Assembly (NCBI RefSeq): GCF_007671655.1
Contig: NZ_VCGX01000002.1
Span: forward strand, 744,001 to 808,000
Direction of reading: 5' to 3'
Source: Marinobacter piscis
GTDB taxonomy: Bacteria > Pseudomonadota > Gammaproteobacteria > Pseudomonadales > Oleiphilaceae
DNA length: 64,000 bases
The position numbers and the translations under genes are program-made. Positions 29,725 to 40,412 of the stretch are shown here, one piece after another. The stretch's first letter is position 1, and the number at the start of each line of letters is the position of its first letter. The notes beneath the pieces are model-generated. The model did no database searches, was not told the DNA's origin, and was given only the letters and a program-made list of their open reading frames with translations.

Positions 29725-30396
29725 GTGACGCTTTTTCGCTTAGCTATCAGTGTGCTAATTGCCTTATCCACCATTGCCGCTGCTCAGGCGAAAACTGTCT
29801 GGGTAGACGATAAGCTCTACCTTCCCGTCCGCTCCGGTGCCGGCTCTCAATACCGTATCATCGAGAATGCTGTACCCAGCGGGACACGCCTGGAGGTTAT
29901 TGAAACTTCCAGTTCCGGCTATACCCGCATACGCACCCCCAAAGGCACGGATGGCTGGGTGTCCAGTCAATACCTGACCGACACCCCCATTGCCGCAGAC
30001 CGACTGGAGAGCGTGACAAACCAACTGGAGCAGACAAAAAGCGAGCTGTCCTCGCTAAAGGCGCAGTTAAGCGAAGTTTCCAGCGAACGGGATACACTGA
30101 GCAGCGCAGAGTCAGAATTGTCCACTCGCACTCAGGAGCTGCAGCAGGAACTGCAGCGCATTAAAAGTATCGCTTCCGACTCCATTAATCTGGAGCGCCG
30201 TAACAGGGAGTTGCTGGAGGAAAACCAGAAAATACGCAACGATCTGGAAATCCTCACGGCAGAGAATGAGCGCCTGGAAGCCAGCAAGGAATCAGACTTT
30301 ATGCTCGTCGGCGCTGGCCTGGTACTCGGGGGCGTTTTTCTGGCGCTGATCATTCCATTGCTCAAACCCAGCAAGAAAACGGATAACTGGGTCTGA
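29725..30396 (+). CDS. SH3-domain membrane protein (YgiM/TIGR04211 type)
   Basis: 223-residue envelope protein. Signal peptide about 1-22 ending AAAQA; bacterial SH3 domain about 25-90 (KLYLPVRSGAG...GTDGWVSSQYL); coiled coil about 95-190; C-terminal membrane helix about 195-215 (VGAGLVLGGVFLALIIPLL) and a short basic cytoplasmic tail. I prefer GTG 29725 because GGGAA is upstream and it gives a clean signal peptide; GTG 29710 adds five residues. It probably binds peptidoglycan or another wall component and is anchored in the inner membrane. The exact role is unknown. Confidence 0.87.
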   Translation: MTLFRLAISVLIALSTIAAAQAKTVWVDDKLYLPVRSGAGSQYRIIENAVPSGTRLEVIETSSSGYTRIRTPKGTDGWVSSQYLTDTPIAADRLESVTNQLEQTKSELSSLKAQLSEVSSERDTLSSAESELSTRTQELQQELQRIKSIASDSINLERRNRELLEENQKIRNDLEILTAENERLEASKESDFMLVGAGLVLGGVFLALIIPLLKPSKKTDNWV

Positions 30397-30409
30397 GCTG
30401 ACAGACGGG

Positions 30410-30437
30410 AGCCCCGGTCCTCAGACCAGGGGCTTTT
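30410..30437 (+). terminator. Probable terminator after the SH3-domain gene
   Basis: AGCCCC-GGTC and GACC-A-GGGGCT pair around CTCA with one bulged A, then TTTT. It overlaps the 3' end of convergent rraA. Confidence 0.55.
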
Positions 30438-30900
30438 CCGAGACAACAATGCCGTTGTTGTCAGCGTATACATAGTGGCCCGGGTGGAAGGTTACGCCAT
30501 GGAACGTCACCGGCACATCCAGGTCACCAAGACCACGCTTTTCACTTTTCCTGGGAAACGTAGCCAGCGCCTGAACGCCAAGACTGGTATTACCAATCTC
30601 ATCCACATCACGCACACAGCCGTAAATAATCAGGCCTGCCCAACCGTTACTGGCCGCTTTTTCCGCCAGCATGTCGCCCAGCAGTGCGTGGCGCATTGAG
30701 CCGCCACCATCTACGACCATGACACGGCCCTTACCGGGCAGCCCGACCTGCTCTTTAACCACAGAGTTGTCTTCAAAGCATTTTACGGTGACGATCTCGC
30801 CGCCGAAGGCTTTTACTCCGCCATAGTTATTAAAGCCAGGTGCGGCTACGTTCACTTCCGGAAACTCGTCGCATAGGTCCGGGGTAATAATTGTTGCCAC
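30421..30900 (-). CDS. rraA: RraA family protein (RNase E inhibitor-like / aldolase fold)
   Basis: 159-residue protein of the RraA fold. E. coli RraA binds RNase E and inhibits it; other members are oxaloacetate decarboxylases or 4-hydroxy-4-methyl-2-oxoglutarate aldolases. Visible: [33 protein letters not shown] and AAENGW-like [17 protein letters not shown]. It follows ppsA by 31 bp on the same strand, as in Pseudomonas. RNase E control is plausible since rne lies nearby, but the enzymatic alternative remains. Confidence 0.88.
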   Translation of the reverse strand: MATIITPDLCDEFPEVNVAAPGFNNYGGVKAFGGEIVTVKCFEDNSVVKEQVGLPGKGRVMVVDGGGSMRHALLGDMLAEKAASNGWAGLIIYGCVRDVDEIGNTSLGVQALATFPRKSEKRGLGDLDVPVTFHGVTFHPGHYVYADNNGIVVSEKPLV

Positions 30901-30931
30901 CTTAGAGCTCTCCTTACATACAGAAATAAAT

Positions 30932-33304
30932 TCAGTCTACTTTTTCGTCAGCCAGGAAAAACCAGGTATCCAGAACCGTGTCCGGGTTCAGGGAAACTGT
31001 GTCAATCCCCTGATCCATCAACCACTTTGCCAGATCCGGATGATCCGAAGGTCCCTGACCACAAATACCAATGTACTTGTCTGCCTTTTTACAGGCCTGA
31101 ATCGCCTGGGACAGCAGAATCTTAACGGCTTCGTTCCGTTCATCGAACAGGTGCGCAATAATACCTGAGTCCCTGTCCAGCCCGAGCGTAAGCTGAGTAA
31201 GATCGTTGGAGCCAATAGAGAAGCCATCGAAGTGTTCAAGGAACTGTTCTGCAAGCAAGGCGTTAGCCGGCAGCTCACACATCATAATCAGGCGCAGACC
31301 ATTTTCGCCGCGCTTCAGCCCTTTCTCTGCCAGCAGGTCGACCACCTGCTCTGCCTCACCCACGGTACGTACAAAGGGAACCATAACCTCTACGTTGGTC
31401 AGGCCCATTTCGTTACGTACCTTCTTGATGGCGCGACATTCCAGCTCAAAACAGTCACGGAAGGTTTCCGAGATATAACGGGAAGCACCGCGGAAACCCA
31501 GCATCGGGTTCTCTTCGTCGGGTTCGTACAGGGTGCCGCCAATCAGGTTGGCGTACTCGTTGGACTTGAAGTCAGACAGACGCACAATGACTTTTTTCGG
31601 GGCAAAAGCCGCAGCCAGTGTGGAGATCCCCTCAACCAGTTTGTCCACATAAAAGTCGACGGGGGAACTGTAACCGGAGATGCGCTTTTCAACGGTTTTC
31701 TTGATATCGCCCGGCAAGCCGTCGAAATTCAGAAGGGCTTTCGGGTGCACACCTATCATGCGGTTAATGATGAACTCAAGACGCGCCAGCCCCACCCCTT
31801 CGTTGGGCAGCGACTGAAAGTCAAAGGCACGGTCCGGGTTGCCCACATTCATCATGACCTTGAACGGAATAGCGGGCATGGAGTCTACTGTGTTTTCGCG
31901 CAACTCAAAGTCCAGTGCTCCCTGGTAAATCAGCCCTGTATCACCCTCTGCACAGGATACGGTGACCTCCTGGCCATCTTCCAGCACTTCTGTGGCATCG
32001 CCGCAACCCACTACCGCCGGAATTCCCAGTTCACGGGCAATAATGGCCGCATGACACGTACGACCGCCCCGGTCTGTAATAATGGCAGAGGCCCGCTTCA
32101 TAACCGGCTCCCAGTCCGGGTCGGTCATGTCCGTTACCAGCACATCGCCCGCCTGTACACGGTCCATTTCTTTGATGCTGGTAATAATCTTGACCGGGCC
32201 GGCCCCGATTTTGTGCCCGATACTGCGTCCTTCAACCAGCACAGTCCCTGTTTCGTTCAACAGGTAGCGCTCCATAACGTTCGCAGTCGTCCTGCTTTTC
32301 ACGGTTTCAGGGCGCGCCTGGACAATGTAGATCCTGCCATCATCACCGTCTTTGGCCCATTCTATATCCATGGGGCGCTGGTAGTGTTTTTCTATAATCA
32401 TGGCCTGCCTGGCCAGCTCTTCCACCTCTGCATCAGTGATACAGAAATGGCCACGATCTTCCGGATCCACCTTAACCGTTTCCACAAGCTGGTCACTGCG
32501 CGGATCTGTGTTGTAAATCATTTTGATGGCTTTGCTGCCCAGGTTGCGGCGCAAAACAGCGGGTCTGTCAGCCTCCAGAGTCGGCTTATGAACATAGAAT
32601 TCATCCGGGTTAACCGCACCCTGAACCACAGTTTCACCAAGACCGTATGAGCCCGTAATAAACACGACATCCCGAAAGCCTGACTCTGTATCCAGGGTAA
32701 ACATAACCCCACTGGCCGCAGTCTCACTGCGAACCATTTTCTGAATCCCGGCAGACAGGGCCACAAGCTTGTGATCAAAGCCATGGTGTACCCGATAGGA
32801 AATGGCCCGGTCGTTAAACAAAGAGGCAAACACTTCTTTCACAGACGTACGGACCTGCTCAAGCCCGACAACATTCAGGAAGGTTTCCTGCTGGCCTGCA
32901 AACGACGCATCCGGCAAATCCTCAGCGGTAGCGGAGGAGCGCACGGCTACTGCCATCTTTTCATTACCACTGAGCATCTGGCTATAGGCATCCCTGAGAG
33001 CGGCTTCCAGTGCTTCCGGGAACGGCGTATCAATAACCCATTGGCGTATCTCTGCCCCGGCACGAGCCAACTCATTCACATCGTTAATATCAAGATTGTC
33101 GAGAACGTTATCAATCTTGTCTTTCAAGCCATCTTTGGCCAGAAATTCACGGTATGCGTGGGCCGTGGTTGCGAAACCACCGGGGACGGTTACACCGGCA
33201 TTGGCCAGATTACTGATCATCTCACCGAGGGAGGCGTTTTTACCACCTACACGGTCGACATCGGACATTCCCAGGTGATCAAACCAGATTATGTAATCTT
33301 CCAA
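30932..33304 (-). CDS. ppsA: Phosphoenolpyruvate synthase
   Basis: Converts pyruvate, ATP and water to PEP, AMP and phosphate in gluconeogenesis. It has 790 residues. The N-terminal nucleotide-binding domain begins [12 protein letters not shown], with [10 protein letters not shown]; the phospho-His is in [14 protein letters not shown] (about 415-430). A TIM-barrel PEP/pyruvate domain ends with [16 protein letters not shown] and the catalytic Cys in [12 protein letters not shown]. Divergent from its regulator ppsR. Confidence 0.97.
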   Translation of the reverse strand: MEDYIIWFDHLGMSDVDRVGGKNASLGEMISNLANAGVTVPGGFATTAHAYREFLAKDGLKDKIDNVLDNLDINDVNELARAGAEIRQWVIDTPFPEALEAALRDAYSQMLSGNEKMAVAVRSSATAEDLPDASFAGQQETFLNVVGLEQVRTSVKEVFASLFNDRAISYRVHHGFDHKLVALSAGIQKMVRSETAASGVMFTLDTESGFRDVVFITGSYGLGETVVQGAVNPDEFYVHKPTLEADRPAVLRRNLGSKAIKMIYNTDPRSDQLVETVKVDPEDRGHFCITDAEVEELARQAMIIEKHYQRPMDIEWAKDGDDGRIYIVQARPETVKSRTTANVMERYLLNETGTVLVEGRSIGHKIGAGPVKIITSIKEMDRVQAGDVLVTDMTDPDWEPVMKRASAIITDRGGRTCHAAIIARELGIPAVVGCGDATEVLEDGQEVTVSCAEGDTGLIYQGALDFELRENTVDSMPAIPFKVMMNVGNPDRAFDFQSLPNEGVGLARLEFIINRMIGVHPKALLNFDGLPGDIKKTVEKRISGYSSPVDFYVDKLVEGISTLAAAFAPKKVIVRLSDFKSNEYANLIGGTLYEPDEENPMLGFRGASRYISETFRDCFELECRAIKKVRNEMGLTNVEVMVPFVRTVGEAEQVVDLLAEKGLKRGENGLRLIMMCELPANALLAEQFLEHFDGFSIGSNDLTQLTLGLDRDSGIIAHLFDERNEAVKILLSQAIQACKKADKYIGICGQGPSDHPDLAKWLMDQGIDTVSLNPDTVLDTWFFLADEKVD

Positions 33305-33526
33305 AGCGTGTCTCCCTTGAATCTGTGTAGCAAAGAATAAAACCGGACAAGCGGTATCAGGCGAAAAATTCCGGCAATAACCACTGCGGAGTCTCGAACA
33401 TGCGGTATATGATACTGTAACCTTCGGAATTTACCTAGGGAGCTTCCGCGAAAGTACACGTCACTTTCCCTCATCCCGCTGGCAAATTCGCCTTAACATT
33501 CTCCCTGTACGGAGCCGGAAATCACC
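33305..33526. promoter_or_regulatory. ppsA-ppsR divergent promoter region
   Basis: 222 bp between divergent genes. A GTATATGATACTG stretch near 33403-33415 is AT-rich, and each gene has its ribosome site. I found no convincing named operator. Confidence 0.4.
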
Positions 33527-34342
33527 ATGAAACGCACAGCCTTCTTTATATCTGACGGCACCGGCCTCACGGCCGAGGCTCTGGGGCACAGTCTTCTCGC
33601 CCAGTTTGCAACCATTAAGTTCGAGCGGATTACCGTACCTTATATCGACAACATTGAAAAAGCCCGGGATATGGTTAAACGCATCAATGTTGCTGCAGAA
33701 GCAGACGGTGCAAGGCCTCTGGTGTTTGACACCATTGTAGACAGTGCCATTCGTGAGGTTATTTCCGAAGCAGAATGCTTCATGGCAGACATTTTCGGTA
33801 CTTTCCTGAGCCCGCTGGAAAAAGAGCTGCAGTCGTCGTCTTCTTATTCTGTGGGCCAGTCCCACGCCATAAATAACGAAGGTGTTTACGAGCGACGGAT
33901 CCACGCAGTGAACTTTGCCCTGGACAACGATGACGGGGCACGCACCCGCCACTATGATGAAGCCGAGCTTATTCTTGTTGGCGCGTCGCGCAGTGGCAAA
34001 ACCCCAACCTGCCTGTATCTGGCACTGCAATACGGAATCAAGGCCGCGAATTATCCGATCACGGAAGAGGATCTGATGGATCAACAGCTGCCGGAAGTCT
34101 TGCGCCCTTACAAACAAAAGATGTTTGGATTGACGATTGATCCCGACAGGCTGGCGACCATACGCAATGAGCGACGGCCAAATTCCCGCTATGCGTCCAT
34201 CAAGCAATGCATGCACGAAATTGAGGAAATTGAGCTGATGTATCGCCGGGAACGCATTCCCTATCTGAATACAACGGCTTACTCCGTAGAGGAAATCTCA
34301 ACGCGCATCATGGTTACAACCGGCCTCAAGCGTAACCGCTGA
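33527..34342 (+). CDS. ppsR: PEP synthase regulatory protein (bifunctional kinase/pyrophosphorylase)
   Basis: Inactivates PEP synthase by ADP-dependent phosphorylation and reactivates it by phosphorolysis. It has 271 residues. [20 protein letters not shown] is the family start, and the P-loop-like [15 protein letters not shown] lies at about 148-162. The adjacent divergent ppsA confirms the partner. Confidence 0.95.
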   Translation: MKRTAFFISDGTGLTAEALGHSLLAQFATIKFERITVPYIDNIEKARDMVKRINVAAEADGARPLVFDTIVDSAIREVISEAECFMADIFGTFLSPLEKELQSSSSYSVGQSHAINNEGVYERRIHAVNFALDNDDGARTRHYDEAELILVGASRSGKTPTCLYLALQYGIKAANYPITEEDLMDQQLPEVLRPYKQKMFGLTIDPDRLATIRNERRPNSRYASIKQCMHEIEEIELMYRRERIPYLNTTAYSVEEISTRIMVTTGLKRNR

Positions 34343-34360
34343 TGGGCCATGGCGGCAGGC

Positions 34361-34387
34361 GCAGGCGGGCACTGCAAGCCCGCCTGC
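34361..34387. terminator. Convergent hairpin between ppsR and the M16 protease gene
   Basis: GCAGGCGGGC and GCCCGCCTGC form a perfect 10-bp stem around seven bases. The T-tract is interrupted (CTGCTTTGCTT), so termination strength is uncertain. Confidence 0.55.
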
Positions 34388-34396
34388 CTGCTTTGC

Positions 34397-37321
34397 TTAT
34401 AACTCCTGAATATCCAGACCAAGCTCTTCTGCCACGGCGCGGTTTTCTGCGCCTGTAACCACAGCTGTACTGGCTTTTTCCGGCACCAACCAGGTTGCGG
34501 CAACGCGCCTGAGATCATCCAGAGTAACGGCCAGCACACGCTCACGGAACCTCGCCTGTTGCTCCGGGCTACGGCCAAACAACCTGTTATGGAAGGCATG
34601 ACGTGCAGCGCCAGCGGGTGATCTGGGACGGTCCAACTGCCCTATAACTCCAAGAATGGACTCCTCCAGGTCCTGAGGCTCATGGTCAGTTTCCTGCAGC
34701 CACTCCAGAGCTTTATCGAAATCCTCCAGGGTTTCGGCCAGGCGCGGATCCCGGTATGAGAAAAAGCGGAAGTTGCCATTCACGCTGTCCTGAGCAGCAC
34801 CACCGCCATAGGCACCTCCCTGCTCACGGATCGCCCTGTGCAGATAGCCATTGCGTAAAAAGCCACCCAGCACTGTAAGTGCCGCTGCATCCGGGTGATC
34901 TACAGGTACGGTACTGTATGCGCGGGCACAGAAGTTCACCTGAGTTGAAGTAAGCCAGGCTTCACGGGTTACAAAGTTTACCGGCTCTGGCTGCCAGCGT
35001 GACGACTCACCCTCAGTTTCAGCCTGCCAGCAGGTCTTCAGGTTATCGACCACCGCCGGGAGCTGCTCTTCCTCGCCAATAACCAGGAATTCCCGCTCTT
35101 GCTTCCGGATTTTATTATGCAAGGCAGCCAGCCTGTCACAGAACTCTGCGAGCGCATCCGGGTTTTTCAGCGACTGGTCCAGCTCTTTAGTACCGCGAAT
35201 GCCCGCCAGACCCCCAAGGCGAAACGCTAACCAGGATCCGGGGCTCACGCCCTGAGCTGCAGCTCCCATCGCCAGCACGTGACCACTACCGGTAACAGCC
35301 TGTTCCCGACGCGCGCGGATTTGCGCAATGGTCTCCCGAATACGGTCTTTTTCATCAAACCGGGCACTGGTGTAGACATCATGCAGCAGTTTTGTCAGGG
35401 CCGTCCGGTTGCGGGCCAGGGCCTTGCCGCTGAAAATCATGTAGCCGGTCACATTCTGTACATCGTCTATACGGCCCTTTGCGGTAAACGAAGCGCCAAT
35501 ACCGCCCGACTCTGCGGAAATCCGGTCCTGCATCTGCAGATAATCCAGATCACCACAGCCCACTTCCGAAATCAGGGTGGCGTAATAAGGCAACAGCAGT
35601 AACTCTTCTTCGCTCAGGTCGGGCAAAGGCAGAACCACCTGCTCATAAACCAGGCCGTTGGTGCCCCGTGCGTAGGCTGTGGCTGAAATGTCACCATCAA
35701 ACCGTGCTTCCGGCTCCGGCATCTGCAGCGGCACATCACTCAGGTCCACTTTCGGCAGAATGGAGTCATCATCCTTACGCATCTGCCGCTCTTCCAGAGC
35801 CCTGGCGCGATCAACAATGTCTGCAACTTCCTCAGTGCTGAGCTCTGCTTTGCGTTTTGCCAGAGCTTCCTGAATAGCCTGCTGGCGACGCGTTTCCAGC
35901 TTGTCATCCGGGCGCATTGTCAATGTTACCCGGTGCGGGTTATCCAGCAGTTTGCGACGGATCAGCTGCGGAATGTATTGGGGATCACGAATTTTCTCCC
36001 GCAGGGTGGCCAGCACCGGCTCCAGGTCCAGTAATTCAACCGGGTCGCCCCCGTGTACCATGGGTGCAATCGCACTCATGATCAGCTGCAGGCCATAGGG
36101 AAAGCCGTCGCCGGCAATTTCTCGCTGATGCAGCTCAAGCTGGTGCAGAATCGCTTCCAGACGTTCTTCACTGACGCCCTCTTCTGCCACCGCCTGCAGG
36201 GTGCCTTCAATCAGTGCCTCCAGGTCTTTCTGCTTCTCCGGCTCACTGCCTTCGATGCCGCAGACGAAGGTCATTTCCCGGTTGGAGTCTTCCAGTCCGC
36301 ACATGGGTGAAGGCGCCTGGCCAATATCGGTGGTTTCCAGTGCCCGCATCAGTGGTGATGCACTGTTTTCCAGCAGCACAGCCGTTAACAGCTGCCCCTC
36401 CAGGTTTTCCTGAAGATCAAAGCTGTGCCCCAGTAGCCAGCCCATAACAATGTGGGTTTTATCAGACGTTTCTTCCCCTTCATTGACGCTATAGGCCTGC
36501 TCCACACGAACCGGCGCATACATGCGTTTTTCATCGCGAACGGGCAACTCAACGTCCAGCTGATCAAACCGGCTGAGGGCAAGCTCTTCAAACCGTTCGT
36601 GGTGTTCACGGGCCGGGATATTGCCATAGGTTGCAAAAATTGCATTACTGGGGTGGTAGTGCTGCTTGTAGAACTGAACAAGATCGTTATAAGTCAGATC
36701 GACAATATGGTCCGGCTCACCGCCACTGTTGTAATGGTAGGTGGTCGTCGGAAACAGGTGACTACTGAGGTTCTGCCACAACTGTGAGGTGGGCGCACTC
36801 ATGGCACCTTTCATTTCATTGTAAACGACACCGCGGTAGACCAGATCTGTGTCCGGGTCATCCGGTTTCTCGAATTCCAGGCGATGCCCTTCCTGAGCAA
36901 AGTCCAGCTTGTCCAGTTTGGAAAAGAACACACAGTCCAGATACACCGACAGCAGGTTATCAAAGTCCTTGCGGTTCATGGTGGCAAACGGATAGGCGGT
37001 CCAGTCACTGCTGGTAAACGCATTCATGAAGGTATTGAGAGAGCGCCGGATCATCATGAAAAACGGATCGCGAACCGGGTAACGCTCACTGCCACACAGC
37101 GCCGTATGTTCAAGAATGTGGGCAACGCCGGTAGAATCCATAGGGAACGTGCGCAGCGCCACAAAAAACACATTTTCCTCGTTATCCGCCGCAAGATGGA
37201 GATGGCGGGCACCGGTTTTCTTGTGACGATACTCTTCAACATCAAGATTGAGCGTATCAATCCGGTGACTGCGAAGCTTCTCAAAAGCCGGATGGGTTGC
37301 GTTATCGATCACTGCAGCCAT
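34397..37321 (-). CDS. M16-family zinc metalloprotease (PreP/M16C type)
   Basis: 974-residue two-chamber peptidase that degrades short unfolded peptides. The inverted zinc motif HILEHTALCGSERY is at about 65-78, with the distal Glu region VVYNEMKGAMS near 145. Two M16 halves and an M16C-associated linker domain (about 460-700) complete the family layout. No signal peptide is evident, so it acts in the cytoplasm, probably clearing peptide fragments. Monocistronic. Confidence 0.92.
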   Translation of the reverse strand: MAAVIDNATHPAFEKLRSHRIDTLNLDVEEYRHKKTGARHLHLAADNEENVFFVALRTFPMDSTGVAHILEHTALCGSERYPVRDPFFMMIRRSLNTFMNAFTSSDWTAYPFATMNRKDFDNLLSVYLDCVFFSKLDKLDFAQEGHRLEFEKPDDPDTDLVYRGVVYNEMKGAMSAPTSQLWQNLSSHLFPTTTYHYNSGGEPDHIVDLTYNDLVQFYKQHYHPSNAIFATYGNIPAREHHERFEELALSRFDQLDVELPVRDEKRMYAPVRVEQAYSVNEGEETSDKTHIVMGWLLGHSFDLQENLEGQLLTAVLLENSASPLMRALETTDIGQAPSPMCGLEDSNREMTFVCGIEGSEPEKQKDLEALIEGTLQAVAEEGVSEERLEAILHQLELHQREIAGDGFPYGLQLIMSAIAPMVHGGDPVELLDLEPVLATLREKIRDPQYIPQLIRRKLLDNPHRVTLTMRPDDKLETRRQQAIQEALAKRKAELSTEEVADIVDRARALEERQMRKDDDSILPKVDLSDVPLQMPEPEARFDGDISATAYARGTNGLVYEQVVLPLPDLSEEELLLLPYYATLISEVGCGDLDYLQMQDRISAESGGIGASFTAKGRIDDVQNVTGYMIFSGKALARNRTALTKLLHDVYTSARFDEKDRIRETIAQIRARREQAVTGSGHVLAMGAAAQGVSPGSWLAFRLGGLAGIRGTKELDQSLKNPDALAEFCDRLAALHNKIRKQEREFLVIGEEEQLPAVVDNLKTCWQAETEGESSRWQPEPVNFVTREAWLTSTQVNFCARAYSTVPVDHPDAAALTVLGGFLRNGYLHRAIREQGGAYGGGAAQDSVNGNFRFFSYRDPRLAETLEDFDKALEWLQETDHEPQDLEESILGVIGQLDRPRSPAGAARHAFHNRLFGRSPEQQARFRERVLAVTLDDLRRVAATWLVPEKASTAVVTGAENRAVAEELGLDIQEL

Positions 37322-37422
37322 TAAACTATCCTGTCATTAAACAATTGGAGATTGACAGGGTAACACGTAGTATCAGGTTTCCTGTATCCGTCACCCTAAC
37401 GATAAAGGCAGAACACAGATTC

Positions 37423-37893
37423 ATGAGCACATTGTCAGACCCGGCAACCGCCTCCCAGGCTCCCGATGTAGCTGCGTACTGGGCTGAACGGCGTCAGTAT
37501 ATTGAGCGTATCCGCAAAACCCCCGAAATGAGAAAGCGTTTTCTGGGCAGGATTGCCCTTTACCTGCTGCGCCGGATCGCCTGGTCTTTCGGTTTCTTTC
37601 CTGTACTCATGGCGTTCTGGGTGCCCTTGGTATTCGCCAGCTTCAACCCCGTGGTTATGGCATCAGACCTGATTCCCCTGCTCCAGGCATTTGTTGATTC
37701 CAATCCCGAGGTTCAGGCTACAACACTCAGCACGCTGACCATTGCCTGGGCATCGGTAGGCTTCTTCTTTCTGGTATTCGACGTGATTCTCACCCCTTTC
37801 AAATCACCTTATCAATACGAGGCAGATGTCTATATGAAGGCTTGGGAACAGCTCAATCAGGATCAACTTCCGACCCAAAACAGCGCGAGGTAG
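37423..37893 (+). CDS. Small membrane protein of unknown function
   Basis: 156 residues. A soluble N-terminal part with [21 protein letters not shown] leads to two hydrophobic segments (about 62-90 and 112-135), and the tail returns to the cytoplasm. I do not recognise the family. The start at 37423 is chosen because the upstream in-frame part is not protein-like and overlaps the M16 gene; AAGG lies about 13 bases upstream, a long spacing. It ends 4 bp before the response-regulator start, so the two probably form one operon. Confidence 0.7.
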   Translation: MSTLSDPATASQAPDVAAYWAERRQYIERIRKTPEMRKRFLGRIALYLLRRIAWSFGFFPVLMAFWVPLVFASFNPVVMASDLIPLLQAFVDSNPEVQATTLSTLTIAWASVGFFFLVFDVILTPFKSPYQYEADVYMKAWEQLNQDQLPTQNSAR

Positions 37894-37897
37894 TGTG

Positions 37898-38812
37898 ATG
37901 GCAATCAAGAGTGCACTTCTGGTGGACGACTCCAAGGTCGCCAGGTTTTCCCTGAACAAACTACTGAGAAACCAGGGCTTGCATGTGGATATGGCGAGCT
38001 CGGCGGAAGAGGCGCTGGATATGCTTGATGGCAGCCAGCACCCGGATGTCATCTTCATGGATCACCTGATGCCCGGAATGAACGGCGTGGAGGCAACCAA
38101 AGCAATCAAAACCAGCCCGCGGACGGCTGACATTCCGATTATTATGTGCACGTCTCAGAAATCATCGGAATTTATACAGAAAGCCCGACACTTCGGTGTT
38201 TACAGCATTCTCAACAAACCGACGCAGCCCAACGACCTGGAACAGGTCCTGGAGCAGCTAACCGTGGACCTTGAAAAAGAAATCGCACCTGCACCGGCCA
38301 ACCTGGTTGAGGACACACCTGCTTCGTCCACAGAAGAGCGCACAGCCCCCTCCATGGATGAGTTACTCAGCTCTCTGTTCGATCAACAGCGCGCTCACAT
38401 CGATCACGCAATCGAGGAGTCTTCTGTTAACGTCGCCCGCCAGACCGGCGAACTCCTGGATGCGCTTGAACAACGCACCCGCCAGCTGCAGAACGACTTG
38501 ATATCAGACGTAAAAAACGAGCTTTCGGAAACTCCCGGGTTTACGTCAGAGCACATGGCAGAGCTGAAAGATCACATCACCAGTGTACAAACCATCGACA
38601 CTGAATTCTGGCAAACCCTGCAGTCAGAAGCGGTTCAGCAAGCCCATGAAATTGCACGTGAGACCGCCGAAGAGATTGCTCAGCGCACGATTGATCTGTA
38701 CGTAACCCAACAAAGATCGGCCGCTGCAAAATTCTACACTATCGGGCTGGCCATCAGTCTTGGTATTTTCAGTGTTGGTGTTGCCTGGCTTACAGGTCTG
38801 TTTGGCGGATGA
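37898..38812 (+). CDS. Response regulator with C-terminal membrane anchor
   Basis: 304 residues. The receiver domain (about 1-125) has the acidic pair in [11 protein letters not shown], the phospho-acceptor Asp in [13 protein letters not shown], the Thr/Ser switch in IIMCTSQ and the Lys in ILNKPTQP. A Pro/Ala/Glu linker and a long helical region (about 150-270) follow. A single membrane helix near the end ([20 protein letters not shown]) closes the protein; there is no DNA-binding or enzymatic output domain. ATG 37898 has GAGG seven bases upstream; GTG three bases earlier is less well placed. No kinase gene is nearby. It probably acts by protein contacts at the inner membrane. Confidence 0.85.
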   Translation: MAIKSALLVDDSKVARFSLNKLLRNQGLHVDMASSAEEALDMLDGSQHPDVIFMDHLMPGMNGVEATKAIKTSPRTADIPIIMCTSQKSSEFIQKARHFGVYSILNKPTQPNDLEQVLEQLTVDLEKEIAPAPANLVEDTPASSTEERTAPSMDELLSSLFDQQRAHIDHAIEESSVNVARQTGELLDALEQRTRQLQNDLISDVKNELSETPGFTSEHMAELKDHITSVQTIDTEFWQTLQSEAVQQAHEIARETAEEIAQRTIDLYVTQQRSAAAKFYTIGLAISLGIFSVGVAWLTGLFGG

Positions 38813-39413
38813 GCTCACGTATCCTGCGCCAGTCCGCCGGTGTATCTATATCATCATGGACCCCGGGGATCTCCAACCGTCGGGCATTGGCTTCGGCCAG
38901 TATCCCACCTGCCCCGCGGTCGCCCTGTAACGCCAGCACTGCCGGCCAGAGAGCCCGCGGCAAATAGGCCGGAACGCCCGGGCGCTTTCCGTAATCCGCA
39001 GCGGCAGGCTCATCCGGGCAACGCCGCGCAGCCGCACCCAAAGCCCGGAGAGCGTCAGGCTTCAGTAAAGGCTGATCGGCCAGAAACACAAAGACACCCT
39101 TTGCCCCCTCCCCCAGATCACGAATCCCTGCAGCCAGCGATGCAGCCATGCCGTCCTGCCAGTTTTTCGCATACACCCAGCGCGCCGGCTGCACACTGCA
39201 GCGAGAGCGAATCAGCGGATACCAGGCACCACAGACAACCCGCACATCTTCACTCAACAGCCTGCCCTGTCCGATGGCCAAGTCCAGCAACGTCACACGT
39301 GTACCGGCCGGCCCGGCGAGAGTCTGCACGGCTTTAGGGCTTCCAAACCGGCTGGACGCACCGGCTGCAAGAACCAGTACCGGAAACTCCCCATCGATGT
39401 TACTGCATGACAC
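38790..39413 (-). CDS. MobA/MocA-like nucleotidyltransferase (NTP-transferase family)
   Basis: About 207 residues with [19 protein letters not shown] at the N-terminus, the GTP/CTP-binding loop, and [12 protein letters not shown], the metal-binding DxP-type site. MobA and MocA make molybdenum-cofactor dinucleotides; relatives act on other cofactors or sugars. The start is uncertain: no ATG is well placed, GTG 39413 is the nearest before the Rossmann motif, and AGGAG lies 13 bases upstream. The frame is open much further upstream. It overlaps the response-regulator gene tail-to-tail by 23 bp. Confidence 0.8.
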   Translation of the reverse strand: MSCSNIDGEFPVLVLAAGASSRFGSPKAVQTLAGPAGTRVTLLDLAIGQGRLLSEDVRVVCGAWYPLIRSRCSVQPARWVYAKNWQDGMAASLAAGIRDLGEGAKGVFVFLADQPLLKPDALRALGAAARRCPDEPAAADYGKRPGVPAYLPRALWPAVLALQGDRGAGGILAEANARRLEIPGVHDDIDTPADWRRIRELIRQTDL

Positions 39414-39542
39414 CGTTATGATATTACTCCTGATCAAGAAGTGAACGCCACAGGAAAGGCAAAACCGCCCCGGACCCGCCACGCCTGGTCGGATTTTTGC
39501 TAGAATCCGCACATCATTCAACCATACCCGCCCGGAATTTTG

Positions 39543-40391
39543 ATGAACCACCTGTTTGTAGACAACCTTACCGTTATTGACTTCGCCTATCTGGACCCGG
39601 CAAGGGGGCTGGTGGGCGAAAGCTGGATCGCCGATGTTGTATTAGGGGGCGAGCTGGACGACCAGGGCATGGTATTCGACTTCAGCAACGTCAAACGTAC
39701 CATCAAACGTGTTATCGACGAGCGTGTCGATCACCGGCTGGTTATCCCCCGGGACTACAAGGGCCTGTCCCGGAGTGAGGAGACGCCTGACACCTTCACC
39801 TGGACACTGACCGACGGCACCTACATTATACACCGCTCGCCCGATGAAGCCGTGGTCTGGCTGGCGGCGGAACATACTACTGCGTCTGCCGTTGCAACAT
39901 TGCTTGAGCGCGAACTGATGGCCGTACTCCCGGCAAACGTCACCTCAGTACAAATCACTCTTCGGGAAGAGAATATTCAGGGACCCTACTATCACTATGT
40001 TCACGGTCTGAAAAAACATCTGGGCAATTGCCAGCGCATCGCCCACGGCCACCGCTCGCCGATTCGTATTGACCGTAATGGCGAACGTGATGAAGACCTG
40101 GAGCGTACTTGGGCGAAGTCATGGCAGGATATCTATGTGGGCTCTGATGAAGATGTGGCGCGCCGCCATGTTGATGCCGGTACGGCCTACATCACCTTTG
40201 AATACGAGGCCAACCAGGGGGAGTTTGCCCTGACCCTGCCCGAGGCGCGGGTTTATATGATGGACACAGACACAACCGTGGAGTTCATTGCCGCCCATAT
40301 CGCTGATCAGCTTAAAGCTGAACTCCCTTCTGATACGATTCTTGTGAAAGCCTACGAAGGTGTTGGCAAAGGAGCTATAGCCTCCCGTTAA
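39543..40391 (+). CDS. Double-length 6-pyruvoyl-tetrahydropterin synthase/QueD-like protein
   Basis: 282 residues, over twice the length of QueD. The first half keeps the fold pattern (GMVFDFSNVKRTIKRVIDERVDHRL) but has FAYLDPARG where the zinc-binding His should be. The second half has GNCQRIAHGHRSP, like the Cys and His-x-His zinc site of QueD, and ends VKAYEGVGKGAIA, like the C-terminal Glu motif. So the active site appears to be assembled from both halves. Substrate unknown; a pterin or deazapurine step is likely. ATG 39543 is chosen over the TTG just before it. Divergent from the MobA-like gene across about 130 bp. Confidence 0.78.
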   Translation: MNHLFVDNLTVIDFAYLDPARGLVGESWIADVVLGGELDDQGMVFDFSNVKRTIKRVIDERVDHRLVIPRDYKGLSRSEETPDTFTWTLTDGTYIIHRSPDEAVVWLAAEHTTASAVATLLERELMAVLPANVTSVQITLREENIQGPYYHYVHGLKKHLGNCQRIAHGHRSPIRIDRNGERDEDLERTWAKSWQDIYVGSDEDVARRHVDAGTAYITFEYEANQGEFALTLPEARVYMMDTDTTVEFIAAHIADQLKAELPSDTILVKAYEGVGKGAIASR

Positions 40392-40412
40392 CTCAGGCTA
40401 CCCCAAAGCCAA

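Noticed and set aside
31232..32650. 472-codon open frame antisense to ppsA
   Set aside because: No recognisable domain, no ribosome site, and ppsA on the other strand is complete and conserved.
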